From Amycolatopsis arida (GTDB taxonomy: Bacteria; Actinomycetota; Actinomycetes; Mycobacteriales; Pseudonocardiaceae), in the NCBI RefSeq assembly GCF_900115565.1, contig NZ_FOWW01000008.1, positions 124,001 through 188,000 of the forward strand: a DNA stretch of 64,000 nucleotides, in the 5' to 3' direction. Of the stretch, positions 17,289 through 26,473 are shown one piece after another. The notes below the pieces were generated by a model. The model searched no databases and was not told where the DNA came from. It saw nothing but the letters and a program-made list of their open reading frames with translations. Made by a program: the position numbers and the translations under genes. How positions within the stretch are numbered: position 1 is the first letter of the stretch; each line of letters opens with the position of its first letter.

Positions 17289-18935
17289 ATGGCGGACGAC
17301 ATGGGGGACGGCAGGGCCATACGCGTCGTGATCGGGGACGCCGAGCTCGGCTCGGGCGCGGCCGCGCTGCTGGACGAGCTGGTCAACGAGAAGGTCGCCA
17401 GCCGGCTCGCCGCGCAGGACGCGACGCTGTGGGGCCCGGACGCCGAGGCCGAGGCGTCGATCCGACTGTCCTGGACCACCCTGTACACCACGTCGCGGCC
17501 GCTGATCGGGCAGATCGAGAACCTGCGGGCGGAGCTGCGCGCCGAGGGCGTCGACCGGGTGGTGCTCGCCGGGATGGGCGGGTCGTCGCTGGCGCCCGAG
17601 GTGATCGCGGCGACCGAGGGCGTGCCGCTCACCGTGCTGGACACCACCGACCCCGGGCAGGTCGCCGACGCGCTGGCCGGTGACCTGCGGCGCACCGTGC
17701 TGGTGGTGTCGTCGAAGTCCGGCGGGACGGTGGAGACCGACAGCCACCGGCGGATCTTCGCGAAGGCGTTCGCCGACGCCGGGATCGACGCGGCGCGGCG
17801 GATCGTCGTGGTGACCGACCCCGGCTCCCCGCTGGCCGAGCTGGCCGAGGCGGAGGGTTACCGGAAGGTGTTCCTCGCCGACCCGCACGTCGGCGGGCGC
17901 TACTCGGCGCTCACCGCGTTCGGGCTGGTGCCGGCCGGCCTCGCCGGGGCCGACGTCGCGCGGCTGCTCGACCAGGCCGCCGCCGCGGCGGACGTGCTGT
18001 CCGCCGACGACGCCGACAACCCGGCGCTGACCCTGGCCGCGGCGCTCGGCGCGGCGCACGCCGCCGGCGCGGAGAAGGTGGTGCTGACCAACACCGACGC
18101 CGGCGTGCCGGGGACGCTCACCGGGTTCGGCGACTGGGCCGAGCAGCTCATCGCCGAGTCCACCGGCAAGCAGGGCACCGGACTGCTGCCGGTGGTGGTG
18201 GAGAAGCCCGACGCGCCCGGCTTCGCCGACGCCGGGTCGGGCGCCACCCCGGTGGCGATCGGCCCGCTGGCGGGCGGGGCCACGGTGGCCACCGGCGGCC
18301 CGCTCGGCGGCCAGTTCCTGCTGTGGGAGTACGCGACCGCGGTGGTCGGCCGGCTGCTCGGGATCAACCCGTTCGACCAGCCGGACGTCGAGGCCGCCAA
18401 GCGGGCGGCCCGCTCGCTGCTGGACGACCCCGACCAGCTCGGCTCCGGCAGCCCGCCGTCCACTGTGGACGGTCCGGTGGAGATCCACGCCAGCGCGGGC
18501 GCGACCGGTGACGGCGGGCTGACCGAGGTCCTGCGCGACTTCCTGGACACCGTGCCCGAGCGCGGGTACGTCGCGGTGCAGGCCTACCTGGACCGGCTCG
18601 ACGACGCCTCGGCGGCGCTGCTGCGCAGCGAGCTGGCCAGGGTCACCGGCGTGCAGACCACGTTCGGCTGGGGCCCGCGGTTCCTGCACTCCACGGGCCA
18701 GTACCACAAGGGCGGCCACCAGAACGGGATCTTCCTGCAGGTCACCGGCGCGCACGAGCGCGACCTCGAGGTGCCGGGCCGCCCGTACACGCTCGGCACG
18801 CTGCAGCTGGCCCAGGCGCTCGGCGACGGCGACGTGCTGCGCGAGCACGGCCGGCCGGTGCTGCGGCTGCACCTGACCGACCGGGCCGCCGGGTTGGCCG
18901 AGATCATCCGCGCGGTGCAGGATCTGCGGGTATGA
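17289..18935 (+). CDS. pgi: Glucose-6-phosphate isomerase
   Basis: It interconverts glucose-6-phosphate and fructose-6-phosphate, linking glycolysis to the oxidative pentose phosphate branch. The 548-aa protein has the SIS-type phosphosugar motifs VVLAGMGGSSLAPEVIAA and VSSKSGGTVETDSHRRIFAK, VVTDPGSPL, and GPLGGQFLLWEYATAVVGRL in the second half. Its position between tal and zwf is a common actinomycete variant of the operon; M. tuberculosis keeps pgi elsewhere. The last codons overlap zwf by 4 bases (ATGA). The class is sure; bifunctionality cannot be judged from sequence. Confidence 0.93.
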   Translation: MADDMGDGRAIRVVIGDAELGSGAAALLDELVNEKVASRLAAQDATLWGPDAEAEASIRLSWTTLYTTSRPLIGQIENLRAELRAEGVDRVVLAGMGGSSLAPEVIAATEGVPLTVLDTTDPGQVADALAGDLRRTVLVVSSKSGGTVETDSHRRIFAKAFADAGIDAARRIVVVTDPGSPLAELAEAEGYRKVFLADPHVGGRYSALTAFGLVPAGLAGADVARLLDQAAAAADVLSADDADNPALTLAAALGAAHAAGAEKVVLTNTDAGVPGTLTGFGDWAEQLIAESTGKQGTGLLPVVVEKPDAPGFADAGSGATPVAIGPLAGGATVATGGPLGGQFLLWEYATAVVGRLLGINPFDQPDVEAAKRAARSLLDDPDQLGSGSPPSTVDGPVEIHASAGATGDGGLTEVLRDFLDTVPERGYVAVQAYLDRLDDASAALLRSELARVTGVQTTFGWGPRFLHSTGQYHKGGHQNGIFLQVTGAHERDLEVPGRPYTLGTLQLAQALGDGDVLREHGRPVLRLHLTDRAAGLAEIIRAVQDLRV

Positions 18936-20464
18936 GCCGTGCGTGGACCAATCCCCTGCGAGATCCCCGGGACAAGCGGCTGCCGAGAATCGCCGGGCCG
19001 TCCAGCCTGGTGATCTTCGGAGTCACCGGTGACCTGTCGCGCAAGAAGCTGATGCCGGCGATCTACGACCTGGCCCACCGCGGGCTGCTGCCGGCCGGCT
19101 TCTCCCTGGTCGGGTTCGCCCGGCGGGACTGGGCCGACCAGGACTTCGGCGAGGTGGTGCACGACGCCGTCGCCAAGCACGCCCGCACCCCGTTCCGGGA
19201 GTCGGTGTGGAACCGGCTCGCCGAGGGGATCCGGTTCGTGCAGGGCACGTTCGACGACGACGACGCGTTCGACCGGCTCGCCCAGACCGTGCGGGACCTG
19301 GACACCGAGCGTGGCACCGGCGGCAACACCGCGTTCTATCTGTCCATCCCGCCGTGGGCGTTCCCCGTGGTGACCAAGCAGCTCGCCCGGTGCGGGCTGG
19401 CCGAGTCCGACGGCGACACCTGGCGCCGAGTGGTGATCGAGAAGCCGTTCGGGCACGACCTGGCCAGCGCCAAGGAACTCAACGCGGTGGTCAACGACGT
19501 CTTCCCCGAGGAGTCGGTGTTCCGCATCGACCACTACCTCGGCAAGGAGACGGTGCAGAACATCCTGGCGTTGCGGTTCGCCAACCAGCTGTTCGAGCCG
19601 ATCTGGAACGCCAACATCGTCGACCACGTGCAGATCACCATGGCCGAGGACATCGGCCTCGGTGGCAGGGCCGGCTACTACGAGGGCATCGGCGCGGCGC
19701 GTGACGTGATCCAGAACCACCTGTTGCAGCTGCTCGCGCTGACCGCGATGGAGGAGCCGCTGTCGTTCGAGCCGAACGCGCTGCGCGCGGAGAAGGTCAA
19801 GGTGCTCGCCGCCACCAGGGCGATCGGGCCGTTCGACGAGACCACCGCGCGCGGGCAGTACACCGGCGGCTGGCAGGGCGGCACGAAGGTGCCCGGGCTG
19901 CTGCAGGAGCCGGGGTTCCCGAAGGACTCCACCACGGAGACCTACGCGGCGGTGACGCTGGAGGTGCAGAACCGGCGGTGGGCCGGGGTGCCGTTCTACG
20001 TGCGCACCGGCAAGCGGCTGGGCCGGCGGGTCACCGAGGTGGCGGTGGTGTTCAAGCGGGCACCGCACCTGCCGTTCGACTCCACCGCGACCGAGGAGCT
20101 GGGGCAGAACGCGCTGGTCATCCGGGTGCAGCCGGACGAGGGCGTGACGCTGCGGTTCGGGTCGAAGGTGCCGGGCACGACGATGGAGGTCCGCGACGTC
20201 ACCATGGACTTCGGCTACGGCCACGCGTTCACCGAGTCCTCACCCGAGGCGTACGAGCGGCTGATCCTGGACGTGCTGCTCGGCGAGCCGTCGCTGTTCC
20301 CCGGCAACGACGAGGTGGAGCTGTCCTGGCGGATCCTCGACCCGGTGCTGGCGCACTGGGCGGCCAACGGCGCCCCGCCCGAGCCGTACGAGCCGGGCTC
20401 GTGGGGGCCGCCGTCGGCGGAGCGGCTGGTGGCCCGCACCGGCCGGCACTGGAGGCGGCCGTGA
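18932..20464 (+). CDS. zwf: Glucose-6-phosphate 1-dehydrogenase
   Basis: This 510-aa enzyme makes 6-phosphogluconolactone and NADPH. The N-terminal NADP site is FGVTGDLSRKKLMPAIYDL, EKPFGHDLASAKELN is the substrate-binding region, and RIDHYLGKETVQN holds the catalytic histidine. It starts with ATG inside the pgi stop and is followed by opcA, which activates it. Length and motifs are complete. Confidence 0.97.
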   Translation: MSRAWTNPLRDPRDKRLPRIAGPSSLVIFGVTGDLSRKKLMPAIYDLAHRGLLPAGFSLVGFARRDWADQDFGEVVHDAVAKHARTPFRESVWNRLAEGIRFVQGTFDDDDAFDRLAQTVRDLDTERGTGGNTAFYLSIPPWAFPVVTKQLARCGLAESDGDTWRRVVIEKPFGHDLASAKELNAVVNDVFPEESVFRIDHYLGKETVQNILALRFANQLFEPIWNANIVDHVQITMAEDIGLGGRAGYYEGIGAARDVIQNHLLQLLALTAMEEPLSFEPNALRAEKVKVLAATRAIGPFDETTARGQYTGGWQGGTKVPGLLQEPGFPKDSTTETYAAVTLEVQNRRWAGVPFYVRTGKRLGRRVTEVAVVFKRAPHLPFDSTATEELGQNALVIRVQPDEGVTLRFGSKVPGTTMEVRDVTMDFGYGHAFTESSPEAYERLILDVLLGEPSLFPGNDEVELSWRILDPVLAHWAANGAPPEPYEPGSWGPPSAERLVARTGRHWRRP

Positions 20465-20489
20465 CCCCGCACGCACCCTGGAGGACCCG

Positions 20490-21503
20490 GTGATCATCGA
20501 CCTGCCATCCACCACCGCGTCGCAGGTCAACCAGAAGCTGGTCGAGCTGCGCGAGCGCGGCGGCGCCGTCGCGCTGGGCCGCGTGCTCACCCTGGTGATC
20601 GTGGCCGACGACGACGAGCACCTCGAGAACGCCGTCGAGGCGGCCAACGAGGCCAGCCGGGAGCACCCGTCGCGAGTGATCGTGGTGGCCAGGGGGGTGC
20701 GCACCGCCGCGCCGCGGATCGACGGACAGATCCGGGTCGGCGGGGACGCCGGCGCGAGCGAGGTCATCGTGCTGCGGCTGTACGGGCCGCTGGCCGCGCA
20801 GGGGCAGAGCGCCGTGGTGCCGCTGCTGCTGCCGGACGCGCCGATCGTGACGTGGTGGCCGGCCGCCGGGCCGAAGGCGCCGGCGGACGACCCGCTCGGC
20901 CACCTGGCGCAGCGCCGGATCACCGACTCGGCCGCCGAGCGCAACCCCATCCGGGCACTGACCACCCGCGGGAAGAACTACTCCCCCGGCGACAGCGACC
21001 TGGCGTGGACGCGATTGACGAACTGGCGGGCGCAACTGGTGTCGGCGCTGGACCTGCCGCCGTACGAGAAGGTGACGGCGGCGTCGGTGGTCGGTGAGGC
21101 CGACTCGCCGTCCACCGAGTTGCTGGCCGGCTGGCTGGCCGCGTACCTGTCGGTGCCGGTGAAACGGGTCAAGACCACCAGCGCGCAGGGCATCCTGTCG
21201 GTGACGCTGGAGCGGCGGTCCGGACCGATCGAGCTGACTCGGCCGGACGGGCGGATCGGCCGGCTCACCCAGCCCGGGCAGCCAACCCGGCGGATCGCGC
21301 TGCAGCGCCGGGACACCAAGGACTGCCTCATCGAGGAGCTGCGCCGGCTCGACCCGGACGAGGTGTACGAGGCGGCGTTGTGCGGGCTCGGCAAGCTCGC
21401 CGGGCGGAGCCGCTCCGGGGGCCGGTCCGGGAGTGGCCAGGCCGGCCGGGCCCGGGAAGGTCGGAAGGGCGCCACGGCGTCGGCGGGGAAGGACCGGGGA
21501 TGA
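20490..21503 (+). CDS. opcA: Glucose-6-phosphate dehydrogenase assembly protein OpcA
   Basis: OpcA promotes assembly and activity of actinobacterial and cyanobacterial Zwf. This copy is 337 aa. The N-terminus MIIDLPSTTASQVNQKLVEL and the conserved LYGPLAAQGQSAVVPLLLPD and TRLTNWRAQLVSALDLPPYE blocks identify it. The last 35 residues are Gly/Arg/Ser-rich and probably disordered. The GTG at 20490 has GGAGG 5-10 bases upstream. It ends with an ATGA overlap onto pgl. Confidence 0.94.
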   Translation: MIIDLPSTTASQVNQKLVELRERGGAVALGRVLTLVIVADDDEHLENAVEAANEASREHPSRVIVVARGVRTAAPRIDGQIRVGGDAGASEVIVLRLYGPLAAQGQSAVVPLLLPDAPIVTWWPAAGPKAPADDPLGHLAQRRITDSAAERNPIRALTTRGKNYSPGDSDLAWTRLTNWRAQLVSALDLPPYEKVTAASVVGEADSPSTELLAGWLAAYLSVPVKRVKTTSAQGILSVTLERRSGPIELTRPDGRIGRLTQPGQPTRRIALQRRDTKDCLIEELRRLDPDEVYEAALCGLGKLAGRSRSGGRSGSGQAGRAREGRKGATASAGKDRG

Positions 21504-22279
21504 GTCGCACCGAGGTCGTCGTCTACGCCACCCCGCGGCTGCTCGCCGCGGCCGCCGCGGCCCGGCTGGTGACCCGGCTGGTCGATCTCCAGGCGGCCAA
21601 GGGGTCGGCGTCGCTGGTGCTCACCGGCGGCGGCACCGGGATCGCGATGCTGGAGCAGCTGCGCGACTCGCCGGCCCGGGACGCGATCGACTGGCGGCGG
21701 CTGGACGTCTACTGGGGCGACGAGCGGTTCGTTCCGGGCGGTGACCCGGAGCGCAACGAGAAGCAGGCGCGGGAGGCGCTGCTGGACCACGTGCCGGTGG
21801 ACCCGGACCGGGTGCACGCGATGGCGCCGTCGGACGGCGAGTTCGGTGCCGACCCGGATGCCGCGGCGGCGGCCTACGCGGCGGTGCTCGCGGCCCACGC
21901 GCGGCCGGAGGACCACGGCGACGTGCCCACGTTCGACATCTTGCTGCTCGGGCTGGGTGGCGAAGGGCACACCGCGTCGATCTTCCCGGAGTCGCCGTCC
22001 GTGTACGAGACGGAGCGCTCCGTGGTGGCGGTGCGGCACTCCCCCAAGCCGCCGCCCACCCGGATCTCGCTGACCCTGCCGGCGATCCGCCAGGCCGCGG
22101 AGGTGTGGCTGGCGGCGTCCGGCGAGGGCAAGGCTGATGCGGTGGCGCTCGCCCTCGCCGGCGCGGGTGAGGTTCAGCTTCCGGTGGCCGGTGCGCGCGG
22201 TCAGCGGCGTACGCTGTGGCTGCTGGACCGGGCCGCCGCCGGCAAGCTCCAGCGGGTGTACCAGCCGCCACTGGCCTGA
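21500..22279 (+). CDS. pgl: 6-phosphogluconolactonase (DevB/Pgl type)
   Basis: It hydrolyses the lactone made by Zwf. The 259-aa protein has the phosphate loop VLTGGGTGIAMLEQLRD near residue 36, the WGDERFVPGGDPERNEKQAR signature, and LGLGGEGHTASIFPESPSV. ATG 21500 overlaps the opcA stop. This is the last gene of the tkt-pgl operon; about 280 bases without a gene follow, with no convincing terminator. Confidence 0.95.
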   Translation: MSRTEVVVYATPRLLAAAAAARLVTRLVDLQAAKGSASLVLTGGGTGIAMLEQLRDSPARDAIDWRRLDVYWGDERFVPGGDPERNEKQAREALLDHVPVDPDRVHAMAPSDGEFGADPDAAAAAYAAVLAAHARPEDHGDVPTFDILLLGLGGEGHTASIFPESPSVYETERSVVAVRHSPKPPPTRISLTLPAIRQAAEVWLAASGEGKADAVALALAGAGEVQLPVAGARGQRRTLWLLDRAAAGKLQRVYQPPLA

Positions 22280-22558
22280 CCCCGACTTTTTCGATCGGCC
22301 GTCATGTCGCGGCCGGTCGATGTCCGGTGTGCGTACCCCGTCGCGGTGTTGCCTCGTTGTACCGATGTGCCGGTATACCGGCGCGGACTCGTGGTACGGC
22401 TCCTGCCGGGCTGGCGGGTCGTAGAAATTGCAACTAAATCCTCGCCGGTCGGGGAATAATCGCATTCTTAACGGACGCACATTTGTTCGTTGCTGCGCGT
22501 CCCGATCCGGTCCCACGCACCTCTCTTCACCAAGTCCACAAGACGAGAGGTCCAAGCC

Positions 22559-23776
22559 ATGACCACTGAGGGGTTGTCCTTCCCCGGGTTTTCGGTCGGC
22601 GGCTCCGGCGCGGGAGCCGCCGACCGGGCACGGCCACCCGTCCGCGTCGCCGATCGGTTCGCCTGGACACGCCGGCCCGCGCTGCGCTCACTCGCCGTCG
22701 ACGTCGCCGCGATCACCCTCGCGCTGCTCGACTTCTGGCTCGTGATCCCCGAGCAGGCCGAGCCGTACTCGTTCGTGCTGTCCGCGATCGCCTGCCTGGC
22801 CCTGGTGGCACGCCGGTGGTTCCCGTTCGCCGTGCTGCTGGCCACCGTGCCCGGGTTCCTCGTGGGGTGGTCCCAGCTGGCCGCGATGATCGCGCTGGGG
22901 TTCCTGGCGACACGCAAGCAGCATCACTGGCAGGTGTGGGTCGGCGCCGGGTTGGTGTGGGTGGGCAGGTTCGTCCCGTGGCCCCCGGCGGAGTTCTTCG
23001 CGCTGACCTGGCGGGAGCACGTGTTCCGCGGGATCTACGGGGTGATCGTCGCGGGAATGCCGGTGGCGATCGGGCTGCTCATCGGGGCGCGGACGGAGCT
23101 GTCGAAGCGGCTGGCGGAGCTGGCGGCGAGCCGGGACCGGGAGCGGCAACTGCACGAGCAGGCGGTGCGGGCCGAGGAGCGGGCTCGGCTGGCGCGGGAG
23201 ATGCATGACGTGGTGTCGCACCAGATCACGCTGATTGCGATGCAGGCGGGGGCGTTGTCGGTGACGAACACCGCGGGCGAGGCGCAGCGGACCGCGCAGA
23301 CCATCCGCGAGCTGAGCAAGCACACGCTGGAGGAGTTGCGGGCGCTGGTGGGCGTGCTGCGCTCGGGCGCGGTGGACGACGGGCCGCGACCGGGGATCGA
23401 GAAGCTGCCCGAGTTGGTGCGCAACCTCGAGGTGCCGGTGCGGCTCATCGTGGAGGGCGTGCCGGAGGAGCTGTGCCCGAAGGTGTCGGCGGCGGCGTAC
23501 CGGACGGTGCAGGAGTGCCTGACGAACGTGCACAAGCACGCGCCAGGCGCGCAGGCGGAGGTGTACGTCCGCGGGGACGGCGACGGGCTGCGGGTGGAGG
23601 TGCGCAACGCGCCCGCCGACCCGACGGCGACGGTGCCGGAGGCGCGGTTGCCCTCCGGCGGGCACGGGCTGACCGGGCTGGCCGAGCGGGCCCGCCTGCT
23701 CGGCGGCACCTTCGAGACGAACCCCACCCCCGACGGCGGCTTCCAGGTCCGCGCCCGCTACCCCGTGCGGAGCTGA
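22559..23776 (+). CDS. NarL/DesK-type sensor histidine kinase (orphan)
   Basis: This 405-aa sensor kinase has four to five membrane helices in residues 45-185, a short coiled region (ASRDRERQLHEQAVRAEERA), and a HisKA_3 dimerisation domain with phospho-acceptor His216 in LAREMHDVVSHQITLIA. The HATPase domain has AYRTVQECLTNVHKHAPGA and GGHGLTGLAERARLLGGTFE. ATG 22559 follows GACGAGAGG. No response regulator gene is next to it. A hairpin at 23794-23836 ends the transcript. Signal and partner are unknown. Confidence 0.88.
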   Translation: MTTEGLSFPGFSVGGSGAGAADRARPPVRVADRFAWTRRPALRSLAVDVAAITLALLDFWLVIPEQAEPYSFVLSAIACLALVARRWFPFAVLLATVPGFLVGWSQLAAMIALGFLATRKQHHWQVWVGAGLVWVGRFVPWPPAEFFALTWREHVFRGIYGVIVAGMPVAIGLLIGARTELSKRLAELAASRDRERQLHEQAVRAEERARLAREMHDVVSHQITLIAMQAGALSVTNTAGEAQRTAQTIRELSKHTLEELRALVGVLRSGAVDDGPRPGIEKLPELVRNLEVPVRLIVEGVPEELCPKVSAAAYRTVQECLTNVHKHAPGAQAEVYVRGDGDGLRVEVRNAPADPTATVPEARLPSGGHGLTGLAERARLLGGTFETNPTPDGGFQVRARYPVRS

Positions 23777-23793
23777 CTCCCTGCGCCTGCCTC

Positions 23794-23836
23794 GAAGGCC
23801 ACCGCGACCGCGTCGAGCGCGATCACGGTGGCCTTC
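23794..23836 (+). terminator. Hairpin terminator after the sensor kinase gene
   Basis: The 11-bp arms GAAGGCCACCG (23794-23804) and CGGTGGCCTTC (23826-23836) are perfect complements around a GC-rich loop of 21 bases, 18 bases after the stop codon. No U-tract follows. Confidence 0.65.
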
Positions 23837-24038
23837 CCGGTGCGACAGGTGCCGCTGTTGCGGGACGAATGTTTCGCTCACCGTGCCACCCTTACTCGCC
23901 GGACAATGCCACCGCGCCGGGCAGCGAGTCGACGGCGTCCGGGCGGCCGTGTGCGTCAGGCAGGTCGGCCAACCAATCTCTGAGCAGTGCCGTGCCGACG
24001 CGGCCGCGAGCGCGGCGCCACCACGATCAGCACCGACA

Positions 24039-24417
24039 TCAGGTCGACGTCGCGGCGAGCGCGACGACGACCATGAAGAACGCGAGCAGCCAGGGGACGA
24101 GCACCCAACCCGAGAGGGTGCGCCCTTTCCGCACGGCGATCCCGCCACCGACGAGCGTCACGAGAATCTCGGTCAGGCCGGCGACCAGGATGATGATCAC
24201 CACCGCCGCGGCGACGGCGTCGTCACGGAACGCGGGCGCATCCCCGCCGCCGTCGCAGCGTGCACTCGGCATCGCCACGCCCACGGCGCACGCCGATGCT
24301 GACCACCGTCACCCCGGCCAGCAGCACGGCTGAGAAGACCAGGCCGATCCACTTCAGCGCTTTGCCGTCCGCGGTTCCCCAGCCACCGCTGCCACCCCTC
24401 CGGCCCAGGCGTGCCAC
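24039..24417 (-). pseudogene. Small membrane protein gene, apparently split by a frameshift
   Basis: Two overlapping minus-strand frames read like one protein. From GTG 24417 the frame gives a basic start and one membrane helix, KWIGLVFSAVLLAGVTVVSI, then turns into an Arg-rich tail ending near 24223. The adjacent frame supplies AVAAAVVIIILVAGLTEILV and a third helix GWVLVPWLLAFFMVVVALA, ending at 24039. The switch must fall within about 60 bases around 24230-24280. Whether this is decay, a sequencing error or two tiny genes cannot be settled here. No family is recognised. The 262 bases between the kinase and this locus otherwise show only the kinase terminator. Confidence 0.45.
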
Positions 24418-24679
24418 CTCATCGTCACCCTCTCCCCCGAACGTGTGGTCTCGTGCTGACGCTATGCCACGGGGGCAACGGATTCAACGGAATCGGCATT
24501 GTTCCGGCGGCCTTACCCAGGAGGGTGAAGAGGATTACGCACGTAATCAATGCGTAGTTCTACTCACTCGGAATGACGACCTGCGGGTAACTTTCCGGGC
24601 GCGCAGGTCATGCTTCTTTGGGGTGTAAGGGGTGCGTTCCTGTCTGGATTTTCGGCTAGGTGCCGCTACGTTCTCCAGC

Positions 24680-25516
24680 ATGGCAGACAGGATCTCCGAT
24701 GCCCGCCGCCGCGAGGTGGGCGATCAACTTCGCAAGCGCCGGGTCGTCGCGGACCTGACCCTGGCGCAACTGTCCGACCGCACCGGCTTCTCCGTCACCA
24801 AGATCTCCCGTATGGAGTCCGGGCTGGCGACCTACTCCGAGGTGGACATCACCATCCACCTCGCCCACTGCCGTCAGTCGAGCAACGAGATCGCCGAGGT
24901 GCTGTACCTGGGTCGGGAGACCGAGAAGGGCTACCTGGTGCGCCGGGACTCGCTACGGACCCTGGTCCTGCACGAGAACACCGCCCGCACCATCACCACC
25001 GCCTCACCGGTCCTCGTCCCCGGACTACTCCAAACGGAGGACTACGCCCGGACGAGCATGCAGGTGCTGGGCAATCGCGACGAAGCCCAAATAGCTGCCC
25101 GGGTGCAGGTTCGACTGGAGCGGCAAAGCCTCCTCTACCGGTGGAACCCACCAAAGTTCACGTTCTACCTCTGCGAGGGGGCCCTGCGCTCGAAGATGGG
25201 CAGCAACCGCGTGATGAACGAGCAACTGCTCCATCTGGGCTTCGTCGCGGAGCGGGCAAACATAACTATCCGGGTGGTCCCATCCACCGCCAGTTCAGGC
25301 GCCTTGTGCGTCAGCCAGCTCACCCTGATGAGCTTCGCCGCGCACGGCTCACTGCTTTACACAGACACGCTCGTGGCTGGGCTGTTCGTAGAGAACCGGG
25401 AGGACATCGCCACCAGCAGGGCTCTTCTTGGACGGCTGGCGCAGGATGCTCTGGATGAGCGACAATCACGGGAGTTCCTTGCCCGCCTGGCAAGCGAGTA
25501 CGACCAGCCCGACTAA
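24680..25516 (+). CDS. XRE-family regulator with DUF5753 domain
   Basis: This 278-aa protein has an N-terminal HTH_XRE, LTLAQLSDRTGFSVTKISRM (about residues 27-46). The large C-terminal DUF5753 domain includes VLVPGLLQTEDYARTSM and NITIRVVPSTAS. This combination is abundant in Streptomyces and Pseudonocardiaceae and is nearly always paired with DUF397 proteins, as here 8 bases downstream. In BldB/WhiJ-type systems such pairs control development. The ATG 24680 start drops a doubtful 16-residue N-terminal extension. Local GC is lower than in the operons on either side. Confidence 0.9.
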   Translation: MADRISDARRREVGDQLRKRRVVADLTLAQLSDRTGFSVTKISRMESGLATYSEVDITIHLAHCRQSSNEIAEVLYLGRETEKGYLVRRDSLRTLVLHENTARTITTASPVLVPGLLQTEDYARTSMQVLGNRDEAQIAARVQVRLERQSLLYRWNPPKFTFYLCEGALRSKMGSNRVMNEQLLHLGFVAERANITIRVVPSTASSGALCVSQLTLMSFAAHGSLLYTDTLVAGLFVENREDIATSRALLGRLAQDALDERQSREFLARLASEYDQPD

Positions 25517-25524
25517 GGAGGAGC

Positions 25525-25719
25525 ATGCGCACGCCCGGAGAAACTTGGCGGAAAAGCACCTACAGCTCACCTGATGAAGACTGCGTCGAGGTGGCCTTCG
25601 CCAGCGAGGTGGGTGTGCGCGACTCCAAGAACCCGGCCGCCGGCCACCTGCGCCTCACCCCGCGGGCCTGGCACGCGTTCCTCACCACCTGCCGCGACCT
25701 CCCCGCACCCCAGGGCTAA
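25525..25719 (+). CDS. DUF397 domain protein, partner of the XRE regulator
   Basis: This 64-aa protein is a complete DUF397 domain: WRKSTYSSPDEDCVEVA, then VGVRDSKNPAAGHLRLTP and a C-terminal AWHAFL. DUF397 proteins act with adjacent WhiJ-like XRE regulators, probably as antagonists. It starts at ATG 25525 right after GGAGGAG and follows the regulator by 8 bases. An inverted-repeat element lies directly downstream. Confidence 0.92.
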   Translation: MRTPGETWRKSTYSSPDEDCVEVAFASEVGVRDSKNPAAGHLRLTPRAWHAFLTTCRDLPAPQG

Positions 25720-25721
25720 CA

Positions 25722-25772
25722 CCATGAAGGCCACCTTCATGGCGTTGAGCGCAATGAAGGTGGCCTTCATGG
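25722..25772. repeat. ATGAAGG-type nested inverted repeat element
   Basis: The 17-base arm ATGAAGGCCACCTTCAT (25724-25740) and its exact reverse complement (25754-25770) flank a 13-base spacer; two further pairs outside extend the stem to 19 bp. Each arm is also nearly self-palindromic (ATGAAGG/CCTTCAT), so it can fold as one long hairpin or two short ones. From memory this motif recurs between genes in Amycolatopsis genomes. Between the DUF397 gene and rbpA, which converge, it may act as a terminator. Confidence 0.7.
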
Positions 25773-25786
25773 CATGTGTGGCTGGC

Positions 25787-26131
25787 TCAGACCTGCTGCC
25801 GGCGCTGGCGCAGCCGCTCCAGCGCGTCGCGGAGGATGGCCTCCCCGTCGGCGTCGCTGCGCCGCTCCTTCACGTACGCCAGGTGCGTCTTGTACGGCTC
25901 GGTGCGTGGCGCCGCCGGCGGGTTGTCTTGGTCCTGCCCGGCCGGCAACCCACACCGCGGGCAGTCCCACTCCTCCGGTACCTCGGCCTCCATGGCGAAG
26001 GACGGGCGAGACTCGTGCCCGTTGGCGCACCAGTACGACACCCGGCGGCGCGGCGCGGTCTCCCCGCGCTCGGACTCGCCGGAGGGACCGGCACCGATCC
26101 TGGTGCCCCGAATCGCGTTTCCGCCAACCAT
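25787..26131 (-). CDS. rbpA: RNA polymerase-binding protein RbpA
   Basis: RbpA binds the sigma factor and RNA polymerase and stabilises the open promoter complex in actinobacteria. The 114-aa protein shows the family order: a GGNAIRGTRIGAGP N-terminus, the zinc-ribbon-like core with Cys in YWCANGHE and WDCPRCG, then RTHW-like EPYKTHLAYVKERRS and a C-terminal sigma-interaction helix AILRDALERLRQRR. The three Cys fit the zinc ligands of the Streptomyces protein, which the M. tuberculosis form lacks. ATG 26131 is used. It is read in the same direction as secG-tpiA-pgk-gap. Confidence 0.9.
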   Translation of the reverse strand: MVGGNAIRGTRIGAGPSGESERGETAPRRRVSYWCANGHESRPSFAMEAEVPEEWDCPRCGLPAGQDQDNPPAAPRTEPYKTHLAYVKERRSDADGEAILRDALERLRQRRQQV

Positions 26132-26186
26132 GAATCCTCACATCAGGAATCGGTGGCGCACCCCCCAAGCAGGCACGCCTGTTCTG

Positions 26187-26417
26187 TCAAACCTTCAGCA
26201 GCAGGCCGAGGCCCACGATGCTGATCAACCAGATCGCGCCGAGCAACAGCGTGATCCGGTCGAGGTTCTTCTCGGCGACACTCGAGCCCGCGAGGCTCGA
26301 CTGCATGCCGCCACCGAACAGGGACGACAGGCCACCGCCCCGGCCACGGTGCAGCAGCACCGCGCCGATCAGCAGCACGCTGGAGGCGATCAACAGGATC
26401 TGCAGGAACAGCTTCAT
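26187..26417 (-). CDS. secG: Preprotein translocase subunit SecG
   Basis: This is the small SecYEG channel subunit, 76 aa. Two membrane helices (LFLQILLIASSVLLIGAVLL and LGAIWLISIVGLGLLL) enclose the Gly-rich cytoplasmic loop RGRGGGLSSLFGGGMQSS that marks SecG. ATG 26417. It sits downstream of tpiA by 56 bases, the standard actinobacterial gap-pgk-tpi-secG order. Confidence 0.95.
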   Translation of the reverse strand: MKLFLQILLIASSVLLIGAVLLHRGRGGGLSSLFGGGMQSSLAGSSVAEKNLDRITLLLGAIWLISIVGLGLLLKV

Positions 26418-26473
26418 CTCACCCTCGTCAGTGCGGCGGCCTGAGGTCTCAGACTACCGGGTAGCTCCCTCGA

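Noticed and set aside
14064..18872. Very long minus-strand open frame opposite tkt-tal-pgi
   Set aside because: It is the antisense of three clear metabolic genes; its Arg/His/Gly-rich translation has no recognisable domain and arises from GC-rich third positions.
22280..22558. Possible terminator after pgl (ATCGGCCG ... CGGCCGGTCGAT)
   Set aside because: The arms do not pair without a 4-base bulge and no stable stem results.
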